Below, in pieces: positions 1-10,256 of a DNA stretch of 64,000 nt (position 1 is the stretch's first letter; each line of letters begins with the position of its first letter). Source of the stretch: Golubevia sp. BC0850. Taxonomy: Eukaryota > Basidiomycota > Exobasidiomycetes > Golubeviales > Golubeviaceae. A program made the translations under genes and the position numbers. The notes below the pieces were generated by a model, which made no database searches, was not told the origin of the DNA, and worked only from the letters and a program-made list of their open reading frames with translations. The stretch lies in the NCBI GenBank assembly GCA_012976225.1, contig JAAVVG010000018.1, positions 124,001 through 188,000 of the forward strand, written 5' to 3'.

Positions 1-647
1 GAGACCAAGAGGCTCAGCGACCGCATCGAGCACGACGTCGAAGAGAGCGGTAGATTTGCGATAACAGGCATCTCTGATTGGAGTCTTTCCAGGCCACGAG
101 GCAAGGAAAAGATTACTGATGGCCTGAAAGACGAATGGGGAAGGAGGAACCGAGTCAGGAAGGGGCTGGAGAGAGTATTCGTTGCGTACGAGGAGTCCAG
201 ACCCACACAACAGCTCACCTTGATAGCATCGTCTAAGGTCCTGATCTCTTCAGCCTTCCCAGGATTTCCTTTTATGAATCTTTCCACGTCTACTGGTGTT
301 CCAGGAGGAGTATCACGAATGAGTGAGATTCCACCAGCTAAGAGAGCATTCAGTTTAGAAGAAGCTTTCTCTCCTTCCAGAAGACCGCCAAGGTTCTCCC
401 CTACGCGTTCCTCGATTCTTCTTAAGTACTTGAGGGAGATAGTAGTCCAATAAGAGGTCCATTTGTCATCTTTGAAAGAAGTGCACGCCTCCATCTCAGG
501 TAATAGATCCTTCACTTCTCTTAGAGAAAGAAGGGCGAAACGATGGCCGCTAAGAGCTGGAAGAAATGGTTTGACCCCTAGCCAGTTTGCTGCGTATTCG
601 GTGGTCTTGGTCATGGCGAGAAAAGTAATTAGAAGTTCTTTGATCAT
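1..647 (-). CDS. Unrecognised protein, 5' part only (runs off the left edge)
   Basis: The reading frame starts at the ATG at 647 (a second in-frame ATG lies at 614) and runs to a GTGAGC donor after base 219. An acceptor after a TTTCAG leads to a second exon at 123-1, which stays open to the window edge. The visible protein is about 180 residues, begins MIKELLITFLAMTKTTEYAA, and is mostly helical and charged, with a Leu-rich stretch LNALLAGGISLI near the middle and WPGKTPIRDACY in exon 2. I recognise no domain, signal peptide or clear membrane segment; the hydrophobic first 12 residues could be a weak signal or may fall away if the second ATG is used. Intron phase is preserved across the junction, so it looks like an intact gene. 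It is divergent from the broken paraoxonase gene to the right. Confidence 0.55.
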   Translation of the reverse strand, partial: MIKELLITFLAMTKTTEYAANWLGVKPFLPALSGHRFALLSLREVKDLLPEMEACTSFKDDKWTSYWTTISLKYLRRIEERVGENLGGLLEGEKASSKLNALLAGGISLIRDTPPGTPVDVERFIKGNPGKAEEIRTLDDAIKVSCCVGLDSSYATNTLSSPFLTRFLLPHSSFRPSVIFSLPRGLERLQSEMPVIANLPLSSTSCSMRSLSLLV

Positions 648-1241
648 GGTGTTTGAGAATTTGAGTTCTGAAGAAGGGTGTTGAGGGTGATGATGAAACG
701 ATGAAGATGAGGATCGAGGTGAAAAGAAAAAGAAAAGATCGTGCAGTGCGCGAGAAGAGAGAGAAAAAGATATAATTCAAGTGGTTCTTTAATAAAATTG
801 GTTGGAAGATGAGCGCGACGAACATTTTGGTTGCGATCATTGATCAACGATCAACAGCGAGTAACGGTAAAATGACCAAAGCCGAACACTCCTCGGCGCT
901 CCTCTTCTCTTCGGATTTCCCTTTCGATCTCGTTTTCGGTTTCGAAGTCCATCCTTTGGCATGTGTAAAGTTTCAGCTCCAGTGAATGGGATCTGAGTAC
1001 TGAGTAGATCTGAGTCGGTGATTTAATCTGATTCGTCGAAGAAGATGATGCAATGATGTGCCATCCCCAACTCGCTTTCCTTTCGGTGCTTGACTATCTA
1101 GATCGACTTGATTCGGATTTGTTTCCCTAATTCTCGGGCCAGGCGTCCGAAGACAAAGCACCATCTGAGGCTACAAAAGCAACTTGGAGAAAACTTCTCT
1201 TCTCTATTCAAATTCTAACCCCCTCAACCTTCTGTCCCAAA
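648..1241. other. Intergenic, divergent promoters
   Basis: This stretch lies between the 5' ends of the left-edge gene and the paraoxonase remnant. It contains only short spurious frames; I see no clear TATA box, RNA gene or repeat. Confidence 0.5.
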
Positions 1242-2994
1242 ATGCGAACTGCCATTTTTGGAACACCTATCTTACTTCTAGCTATAGTAGTCGCTGTGAA
1301 AAAGGACATTTGGACCGATACACTTGGTCTTGGTAGAAAGTTGGAACTTATCAACAGCCACGATTGCAAAAAGATTCCAGGTGAGTCGAGACCCGAGACT
1401 CGAGGGATAACAACGCTATCGACCGCATGCAAGATCATTATCAGAGCAACCCAACTCTTTCTCTCTTTCTGAACCAATTTCAATTGTATCATATTTACCA
1501 ATAGAACTCGCTGCGTGTAAAGGTAAGTTTTCGGAGCGTCACATGTACTTCCACTTTCTCACTTCCAACTTGCTCACCACCGTTCTCTCCTCTTCCCGAC
1601 CTCGCTCCTCTTCGATTACCCATCTCGAACATCATTCCTCATTGGAATTTCCTTGGTCAGACTCATAGTTGCATCAAGAATCAGGTCTTCTCTACCTCGC
1701 CTGCTCCACGCTCGAAGTGAGAAAAAGTTGGACTCCTGCTATCGATCATCTTCACGAAGCTTTACCAGGCGATTACGTTGACATCTACGATACTAACGGC
1801 TCAGGCTCTCCATCTTCCAGAATCACCAAGATTCAACCCGAAGGTTTCCATGGAACCAGAGGAGAAGGTCAACTCAATCTACACTCCATCGGAGTCCAAG
1901 TCCAACAGGATTCAACTTTGAGGTTATTCTTAAATCATCATGGTCAACCTTTGGACAAGAACGGTGAGAACTTGTCTGGTGAAAGTTTCGGTGCCAACTC
2001 TACCGTCGAAGTTTTCGAAACGACTTTAGGATCGAACAAGATGAAACATGTCAGAACTTATTCGAACCCGCTCATCAACACGCCAAACATGGTGGCTCCA
2101 ATCGATTCGGACTCTTTTTTGGTTAACAATGATCATAAAGAGCAGACCGGTCTACTAAGAGGTCTGGATTTGTTAAAGCCTAGATCCTACGTTGTTTACT
2201 GCGATCCCCAAGGTTGTAAGAAAGCAATTGATAAGAAACTAGCATATCCCAACGGAATCATCAGAGGTTTGGAGGAGAACATTTACACTTACTGTCAAGC
2301 CTCTTCTGCTCAGGGAGTCGCTGGAGCCTACGAGCTTCAGCCTGATAGGAGTTTGGTCTTGGTGAGTTCAAAGAATCGACCATCGATTTTTGATCGACGA
2401 TACTCTCTACCGATCTCTTCTTTGTTCTCTCTTTCTGAAGATTTCTGACGCAATCTGAAACCCTTCTATTTTTCTGTTTTTCCAAATTCAGCTGGACGAG
2501 ATTCACACTGGATGTAAGTATCAATAGAAAACTGTCCTCCTTCTCCTTTTGTTGACCCGACCGTTCTTCCGCTGATTTGTCTCCGCCTTCAGATCCAGCC
2601 GACAATCTCAAATCAACTCAGACGGATCCATTATGGTAGCTGGATTTCCCAAGATCTTAGCCAGCCTGAATCATTTCTTAGATCCCGTAAACACCCATTC
2701 GCCAACTGTTGCCTTGAGGATCACGGTCAACAAGCATGCTTCCAAAGCTGAACAAAAGTACAAAGTTGAGAAGCTTTTCGAAGATGATGGTAACGTAGCT
2801 TCTGGTATCGCAGTAGCTACATATGACGTCGAAAAGAAGAAATTGTTCTTAAATGGTAAGTTCAATCTCTTTTGCTGTTTCTATCCCCTACAAAAACTGA
2901 CTTCTTTCCTTTTTCCCATGTTCGACACTTTCGATTCTCAATTGACGACTGATTAGGTATACTTTCACCTCAATTGACAGAATGTCAGTTGTAG
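1242..2994 (+). pseudogene. Paraoxonase/arylesterase-family gene, apparently inactivated
   Basis: Six exons can be traced: 1242-1380, 1505-1522 (18 nt), 1661-2361, 2492-2513, 2593-2855 and 2957-2994. The protein matches the six-bladed propeller arylesterase family: an N-terminal hydrophobic anchor (FGTPILLLAIVVAV), then ELAAC, LHQESGLLYLACST, GFHGTRGEGQLNLHSIGV, FLVNNDH, LDEIHTGYPADN, SDGSIMVAGFPK and the C-terminal LSPQLTECQL. Family members hydrolyse esters and lactones with two bound calcium ions. Two faults stand out. Joining exon 2 to the only workable acceptor for exon 3 leaves an in-frame TAG at 1666-1668 just before LHQES. In exon 5 the frame must shift by one base near 2609-2612, between PADNL and INSDGSIM. 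No alternative splice site I could find repairs either. It is probably a recent pseudogene; two assembly indels or miscalls are the alternative. Confidence 0.72.
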
Positions 2995-3553
2995 ATGAGA
3001 CTTACCAATCTTCTACTCGATCGATCTTCTCGAGAATGACATGACGTGGTGATCCGAAAGCACCAAAGTTGACGGAAGAAGAGAAGCAGAGGAAAAGAAA
3101 GAAAAAGAAGGAGAGAAAGAGGGAGAGGTAGATCCAAAGTGTAAAATTGCCTTGCAGCCCTGTGACAGAATTCAGTACTTGATGAAAAGATGATAGAGGA
3201 GCAAGCCTGAAGCATTCCGACAAGAAAATTAACAACCCAACACCATGCATCATGGTTTTAGCCTTCTTTTAGTCTTCCTCCTCTTCCTCGAAGATTTCCT
3301 TAACACTTTGAGTACAAGTACTATATACTGTACAAGCCCTCGCAGTGATTACTCACACTCGACAAAATTCAGCCGAGTGCGAATACGGTCCTCTCGACAC
3401 TTTCGAACATGAGCATACTTGATTTCGAATCCTTGGAGAAAGAGTACAATGGGTTGAGTATCTGCGGACCCCCATAATAGGATGGAGTTGCTTCAGAGAT
3501 TCTCTTCTCTCCTCCTCTCTCACTCTCTCTCTTTCTCTCCGTTTCCTTCTTCA
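2995..3553. other. Gap with no supported gene
   Basis: The 3' flank of the paraoxonase remnant. Short frames on both strands look spurious, and a long CT-rich tract at about 3501-3550 resembles an intron 3' end leading into the LRR-like remnant that follows. Confidence 0.4.
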
Positions 3554-4258
3554 ATGACTCGATTCAAAGTCTCAGTGGACTTTTCATCAAGTCTCGCTGA
3601 ATCTTACTCTTCAATCAAGCATCTTCGTCTCATCCACATCGATGCCCCAGTCAAGCAAGCTGCATTTCTCGAAATTCAAGACACTGAAGATATTGAGTTT
3701 GGATGGGTTCTCACTCAGAATGATGAAGAGACAGGAGCTGATTGCTTCCGTATCAAGCGTTGAGGTGCTTCATCTGCTATTCTACTGGGTTAACGAATCC
3801 AATCCTCAGGACCAAGATTTCTCAGAAGAGACACTGCTATCTACTATTCTCTCCAGCAAAGGTCTTCTAGCTCTCAAAAAAGTGGTGGTTTCATCCGAAC
3901 CAATCAACGTTGTCGGTTCACTCAAACTTTGGAAAAGAGGCAAGGGAAGTCTTGGAAGGGAATGAGATGTTCAAAAGTGGGAAGGTGAAGCTAAGGACCT
4001 TGGAAGTAGGCGAAACAAGTGAGTAGGCATAAGACCCTTCTTCTTGAGTGGAAGAGAGTAGAATTCCAACTGACCTCAAATCATCCTCTCTTTCTCTCTC
4101 AGTTGGCGACGAGTCAAAGGGAGAGAAGTGCCTGTCGAGCTTTGGGTGGATCTCCCCTTGTCCTCAATGATGGAGCTTCAAATCCAGGACCGATTCGAAC
4201 GTTCGGTCATGTCTCAGGCGTACTTGAAAATGGAAGTAGTCTTCGGCGTGGGGATTGA
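3554..4258 (+). pseudogene. Decayed LRR/F-box-type gene fragment
   Basis: Protein-like sequence continues on the plus strand but hops between frames: SIKHLRLIHID ends near 3640; FKTLKILSLDGFSL to SSVEVLHLLFYW and SSEPINVVGSL follow in another frame to about 3925; EAREVLEGNEMFKSGKVKLR runs in a third to 4018, where a GTGAGT donor sits. After an acceptor at 4101-4102 the coding-like frame (WRRVKGREVPVELWVDLPLS and on to a TGA) is again out of phase with the exon before. The Leu spacing of the middle part and the AREVL segment recall the F-box/LRR pseudogene at 41.5-42.6 kb, so both may be members of one host gene family. With at least three frame breaks it cannot encode a continuous protein as written. 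The family assignment is inference. Confidence 0.45.
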
Positions 4259-4882
4259 CTGAAGCGTTTTGGGGACTGTAGGGAGAAGGGAGAAGAACTC
4301 AACGTTCTCAACGTTCGATCTTGTACAAGTATAAGGGCTTTCTCAAAATCGCGAGACTGCTGTTCAGCTCCAAGGCTCTGTTTGAGATCGAGCCTTTAGG
4401 TACTCGAATGAAACGAGGAGATACCTCAAAATATCTTTCTTGCTCGAAGTGGGTTTTTGATTTGACTTGACTTTTCTACCAACTTTTTGAGTGTCCTTGA
4501 TCTTTGCTCTTCTGACCAGAGCCCAAGATACATAGGTCTGCATAGCCATTTGGGGATCTTGAGGCAAATGTTCTTTCTTCTTTTGGAGAAGAGAAGGTGA
4601 ACCAAGAAAAGGTGCATCTCACACAGAAGTACGACCACGCTGGTTTTATTAGAAGAAGAAATGATAGATTTCTTGGAGGATACAGTTTCTCAAGATACAG
4701 TGGAGCAGCGACAAGAGCACAAGAGTGACAATCCCGGCTATCAAATCTACGTGTTCTGAGAGGAGTGCTTTAGGGAAGAGAAATACCAGCAACACTTCCC
4801 CACCTCTTTCACATCAGAACGCTATATATCTACACATCTACGATCCACCTCTGAAGACGAAGTCACCTTGATGCTCTGTTGA
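4259..4882. other. Gap with no supported gene
   Basis: No convincing coding frame, RNA gene or repeat is visible. The 60-70 codon minus-strand frames at about 4364-4638 lack splice context and family resemblance. Confidence 0.4.
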
Positions 4883-5920
4883 CTGAAACTTGCTCTCTCA
4901 TCTCAAGCCAACCCCACTGCCTCCCTCTCCAATTACACAACGCCTCCTCACCTCGAAGCTCTCCCGAGAGACCCAAGTGTCCAAGTCTTCGTACTGACAC
5001 CACAGTACTTGACTTCGTTGTCTACCTCTGAACTTTCAGCTAACAAAACTTTGTCGATTGAATCACAGACTAAATCTTCACATGAACCGACATCCTCTAG
5101 AGTCTCCTCTCTTCTGTTTCGCCATTACCACAGAAAGTAGCTTGTCTTATTCAGCAATAACTGAGCATCATTAGATCATACTTTGAAGGTCTCCCTTGTA
5201 AAAAGTCGAACTTCTCTGTCTGCTTTTCTTTCCTAGTTTCCTTTCCGCTTTCTCATCGACTCCCACCTACTCATACGCTGACTTGTGGGATAGTTTTTGA
5301 TCAACTCAGATAGCTTGATGAGATTCGGAGAAACACAACTTCGACCTCAGAAGAGTCTTTTCAGGGACAAACGTGAAAGTTACCTTATCCTGCCCTCCAT
5401 CCTCCTCGCCTTCTGGCCAGCCAAAGGAAAGATCGAGTCTCTCCTCTTAGAGCTAACCCCCAAGACCTTACGAGACAGTCCTGACACCTCTGAGCCTTCT
5501 CTGATAAGCATTAGCCCAACTCTCTCATCTCATCTCATCTAGCACCTCGACTTCTGACCTTTAACGTCTCTCAACTCACCGCCTATCCACCAACGCCTTA
5601 TCCTATCCTTCCAATCCTTTTCGTCTTCCTTGAAAATTCAAATCGTCCTATTTCCCATCCCCATAGTTGGTGAACCTCTTGTATCTTCCTTTGGATCCCG
5701 AGTTGGAGAACAGCCATCTTTCCAGCTCTCCTTCCAGACTCAGAAGTCAGAGAGCATCCGGATTCTGAAAATGACCTTGAATTTGATCTTGCCAGAAGTT
5801 TCGAGATGGCGTTCGGTCAGCCAAGGAGGGAAAAAAGAGAGATCTTGCTCAACCAGCTAGCTAGCTTTCGAAGGAGCTGCTTTCCGTGACGGTCCTTCTT
5901 CTGTTCTCTTCCTCTCTTCT
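4883..5920 (+). other. Possible decayed gene or unresolved sequence
   Basis: Two plus-strand stretches have protein-like composition but no joined gene model. One is an 85-codon frame without an ATG at 4883-5140 (segments such as PHLEALPRDPSVQVFVLTPQ and SSLLFRHYHRK). The other ends at 5889 and includes ENDLEFDLARSFEMAFGQ and REKREILLNQLASF. Between them is a third frame with LPSILLAFWPAKGKIESLLL. I could not connect these with plausible introns, so they may be exons of a dead gene, or chance. Function unknown. Confidence 0.25.
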
Positions 5921-6075
5921 CTTCTCTGCTTCCTCTCAGTGAGGAGGACTGTGGAAGGGAATGATCTTGAGGTGAATGTAGAGAATCAAAGATGAAGATT
6001 CGTAGAATGTGAGCGGAGTGGTTCGATGCAAGCGATCTCAATATCTCAATTCAATTCATTCTTTCTTCTCTTTCT

Positions 6076-6129
6076 TCCCATTCCCATTCCCATCCTCATC
6101 CTCATCCTCTTCCTCATCCTCTTCCTCTT
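6076..6129. repeat. Low-complexity CCCATT/CCTCAT/CCTCTT tract
   Basis: A pyrimidine-rich microsatellite-like run directly upstream of the SDA1 start. It translates to a hydrophobic PIPIPILILIL stretch if the in-frame upstream ATG at 6026 is used, which is why I prefer the ATG at 6146. Confidence 0.6.
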
Positions 6130-6145
6130 ATATCTTATTGCGAGG

Positions 6146-9100
6146 ATGCCACGACCGCCAAAGAACACGTCACCTTCATTGGCGAAGAATTTAGCAACGC
6201 CTATGGTAACAGAGAATGGATTATATCATCGATCTAAAGCCAGAGGTCTTTTAAACGCATCAAATTTACCTGCTTTACAAAACTTATTAAAAAGAGAACC
6301 AAAAGCTTACACAAACGAATTTCAATCTCAATGGAATCATTTTCAATCCTTATTATCCATTTTCACTTCTCAAGATTATTTAGATAATCAGTCAGGTGGT
6401 GGTGGTGCTAGTAGTACAACTACCACAAATCAAGATGCAGTTACAACCACAGTGACAACTGGAAATAGACTTTCAAAGGAGCAGGAAGCCAAATTCAAGG
6501 AACTTCTGGCTTTTATCACTCAATTAAGTCCTTCCTTTCCAGAGATTACTATCAATTACCCAACTCAATTGAGAGGACTGTTGATCAATCATTGGGGAAA
6601 TTTAAGTAATGAAGTCAAAATGAGTGGTATTAGAAGTGTTGTTTTGCTGAGGAATAGAGATGTTATTGATAGTCAACAGTAAGTTATTACTCTTCAAATC
6701 AGAGAATCATCTTCATCCATCATCCTGTCCTTACCCACCCACCCTCTTCCCACCCACCCCCAGACTTCTCCAAACTCTCTTCCCTCTCCTCCCACAATCA
6801 TCTCCAACTCTCCGTTCCCTCATTCAATCCACCATTCTAACAGATTTAAGAACCTCGAATTCCAAATCCAAGAATCATAGATTGAATAAACACGTTCAAG
6901 GTTTATTGTTCTCCATTGTTGAAAAGGGAATGAATGGCAATGAGAAGAATTTGAATGGAGACGAAGTTGCAACTTCAAAGAGAGAGAAGGATGGAAAACC
7001 AAAGGGCAAAGTAGAAGCTCTTTGGGCTGTTAGATTGGCTGCTGAATTGTGGAGGAGAGGGATTTGGTGAGTAAGAGATGAGATGCTGGGAGAGGGTTGG
7101 TTTTGACTTGGGAGAGCAAGTCGGGAAGGCAGGAGTTGCAGATGGAAGAAGGTTGGAAGTTACTCGAGAAAGTAACGAAAAAATAATCCTGAGAATAAGA
7201 GTTGGAGTTCACTCATGGCCCACCTCGAATGGAAATAAGAGAGGAAGAAGGTTCAGAAGATTTCATCTGTCCCCCAAAGGCTTCTTCTTTTCGTTCCCCT
7301 CCCTCCCCCACTTTTCTTCCACTCCTCTGTACTCTTCTCAACTCGTTCAGAAGTAGTAACAGGAGACCCACTCCCTCCCGAAACTAACTCAGCCACCCTC
7401 TCTTCCAACTCTTCCCAGGAACGATTCAAAAACCATTTCCCTAATTTCCTTCGCAGTTTTCCATCCTCATCCTTCAGTCTCATCAACTTCAATCCGATTC
7501 TTCTTAGGAGATCTTCATTCCTCAGAATCAGGAAATCAAAATTCCTCAGATTCGGATTCTGAAGAATCTAAGCGTATCCCTGATCTATCAGCCATGCAAC
7601 ATGCTAGAAAAGTGAACAAAAAGACTCGATCAGGAGACAAGAAAGTCAGAGCTGCAGCAGCCATCAAAAGGAAACATCAAAGAGAATTAGAACAAGGTAG
7701 AGATGATGGACAAGATTTCGCTGGATCAAGTGCTGTTAATGCTGGGAAAGGTAAAGGATTTGGTGGTGAGAACAACATCGCTGCTATTCATCTATTGAAC
7801 GATCCTCAGAATTTCGCTGAGAAATTGTTCGATCTGATCGTTAGAGGTGAGAAGAGAAAGGAAATCAATCTGGAAATGAAAGTTAGAGTCACTCAATTGT
7901 TGAGTAGAGTCATGGGGACTTTGAGACTTTGTGTTTTGCCGTTTTATGGATGGATCAATAAGTGAGTGTTGAGGGAAGAGGATTTTGCGTTGGCTTAGTT
8001 TTAGGACGAAGAGAGTCAAAGGTGTCTAACTTCTTTCTTTCATCTTTCATCCTTTCAGATATCTAGTACCTCATCAACCTCACATTACCTTACTTCTAGT
8101 TTCCTTAGCTCAATCAGTTCATGATCAAACTCCTCCCGACGTACTTACTCCTCTACTTCTCAAGCTCTCAACCACTTTTATTCATCCAGGAGTGGGGCCA
8201 GAAGTTCTCTCAGCTGGTTTGAACTCGATTCGAGAAATTTCAACTCGTCAACCATGGTGTATGGAATCTTCACTTCTTTCAGATCTAATTCTTTACAGAT
8301 CCTCAAAAGACAAAGGAGTCTCAAACGCTGCTAGAGGTTTGTTAGCACTTTTTAGAGAAGTCAATCCTGCTTTACTTCCAAGGAGAGAAAGAGGAAAAGC
8401 AGGTGAAGAGAAAGTTAGAAGTGGGGTTTTACCAAAAGGTTTCGGAATGGTTGAAGATGGTGTTAAAGGAATTCAAGGACTTGATTTGTTGAAAGATCAT
8501 TTGGAGAAAAAGAAGTTGGAAGGTCAAGATGGTGAAGGTGAAGAAGGAAATGAAGATTGGAATCAATGGGAAGTTGAAGAAGATGAAAGCGATAGTGATG
8601 AAAGTGAAGGCGGTTGGATTAATGTTGAAAGTGATGGTGAAGACGACATTGAAATTCAAGATTCTGATGATGAAAAGAAAGTTAAGAAGGTTAAGAAAGT
8701 CAAAAAGAGCTTTGCTGATATGGATTCTGATGATGAGGAACAAGATTCTGATGATGTGTCCGAAGAGTCAGATGAAGATGAACGGTCAGATGAAGATGAA
8801 GATGAAGATGGAGAAGAAGCAAGTTCTAAAAAAGCTGCTGCTAAAGCTAGAGCTCTTGCTAGAAGAGAAATGAAGAGAAAAATCAGATCTTCAAAAAAAG
8901 GTCTCAAGACTAGGAAGGAGAGAAAACTTTCTGGTAGAGAAGAAGATGTTGAAGATGAAGATGAAGATGAAGATGAAGACATGGAGGAGGAAGCAGAAGT
9001 CGAAAATGAAATTGAAGGTGGTGTTGACAATGAAGAAAGAAAGACTATGAAGATCAAGGCTAAAGAACTTTCGGAGGAAAAGAAGAAGAGGAAGGAAGCT

Positions 9101-9852
9101 CTGTTGGAAGCTAGAAGGAAAGAATTGGAGGAGAAGGAGAGAGAAAGAAGAGAGGAATTGGAGGAGGAAGAATTGAAGTTGACAGAATTGGCTACTCAGA
9201 GGGTGAGTTTCGTTTGCTTTTAACTGGAAGCTTAATTCAGTCATGGTAAACTAACTCTCTTCCCATTCGTTCTTTTCAACTTCCAGATTTTAACTCCAGC
9301 CGATTACTCAAAGATTCACGAGCTTCGTCTATCAGCAGCTTCCGCTGCTGCTCAAGCAGGAGGTAGAGCAGGAAAATTGGCAGCCAAAGAAGTTGCTTCT
9401 TTGAAAGCTCAGAAGCGTGGTAGAACCTCTACTTCAGAAGCTGATGGAGTTGAAGCTTCTCTATTGGATGAATACGCAATTCTAGGTCCAAGGAAAAAGG
9501 CAAAGGCTGATTATGAGGAAAGAATGAAAAGTATCGAAAAAGGTAGAGAAGGTAGAGAGAAATTCTCTAGTAGGAAAGGAAAGAAGGAAACTGAAAGTTC
9601 AACTACTAATGAGAAAAAAAAGAGAGGCAAGAATTTCCAGTGAGTTTTCAGAGTTGTTGTGAGGTGGGAAGGTGGGATGCGGACTTAGTGTTTGTCGCTT
9701 CGCTTTATTGACTCTCCGACTTGTCGCATTTTCTTCTTTTCAGGATGGTTTCGAGATCGTGGAATGTCAGGAACAAGAAGAATGCATCCTTGAAAGAGAA
9801 ATCGAAGAAATTGAGGGCTCACATCGATAAAGGGAAAAAGAGATTGAAGTAG
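6146..9852 (+). CDS. SDA1: SDA1 homologue, 60S ribosomal subunit biogenesis/export factor
   Basis: Six exons (6146-6678, 6764-7066, 7419-7961, 8059-9202, 9287-9639, 9744-9852) give 994 residues with phase kept at every junction. SDA1 is a nuclear protein needed for maturation and export of pre-60S particles. Family hallmarks seen are NLPALQNLLKREPKAYTNEF near the N-terminus (the NUC130/SDA1 N-terminal region), RFFLGD, KVNKKTRSGDKK followed by KRKHQRELE, HLLNDPQNFAEKLFD, and the C-terminal block RILTPADYSKIHELR, LLDEYAILGPRKKAKADYEE and SRSWNVRNKKNASLKEKSKK. A very acidic Asp/Glu/Lys-rich region encoded by GAAGAT repeats (about 8570-9010) precedes the C-terminal block, as in other SDA1 proteins. 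Intron 2 is unusually long (352 nt). The stop codon lies inside a perfect 21-bp tandem duplication. The start at 6146 avoids the low-complexity upstream extension. Confidence 0.93.
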
Positions 9853-9882
9853 ACTTATCTCAGATTGAAGTAGACTTATCTC
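9841..9882 (+). repeat. Perfect 21-bp tandem duplication over the SDA1 stop codon
   Basis: Two identical 21-bp units (9841-9861 and 9862-9882) each contain the last three SDA1 codons (Arg-Leu-Lys), the TAG and nine further bases. The unit length is a multiple of three, so the second copy lies in frame after the stop. Confidence 0.95.
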
Positions 9883-10256
9883 TTTCTTCTCTTCTTTTGG
9901 TCATGGCTTACAGTTTCTGTTATCATTTTCGTACCTTCCGCGTTTTTTTTCTTCAAGCCAAGTCAAAGACACTAGTTCAGAAAACCCAAATTTAAATCAC
10001 ACACGTTCCCTCTTCTTGTACTTTAATTTTTCCTTCCCATCTCATCCAACATAGACTCGCATTCCTCGACAAAATTGTCGAATGACGAAAAGACTGTGCG
10101 CAATAAGTATTGAATAAAATTGTATTTAGATAGTGATAAGACGAGAGAAGTAGGTGTAGATGCGAGTACGGAAATACTGAGACGAGACGAGACGAGAAAA
10201 TTTACAAAAAAAATAATCATGAGAACTAGATCAGCAATAAATAAATGAATCCATCC
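9883..10256. other. Convergent 3' flank of SDA1 and the FUSC-type gene
   Basis: AT-rich sequence with poly-T/poly-A runs and a short GAGAC repeat at about 10180-10197. No gene is seen; it presumably holds both 3' UTRs. Confidence 0.5.

Noticed and set aside
4364-4638. Two overlapping 67-70 codon minus-strand frames
   Set aside because: No family resemblance, no splice partners, and low-quality composition.
6026-6145. In-frame N-terminal extension of SDA1 from the ATG at 6026
   Set aside because: It is encoded by a CCCATT/CCTCAT microsatellite and gives a hydrophobic stretch unknown in this nuclear protein; the ATG at 6146 fits the family better.
8429-9244. Long minus-strand frames of 104-133 codons antisense to SDA1
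   Set aside because: They mirror the GAAGAT-rich acidic coding repeats (poly-Ser/Phe products) and are shadows.
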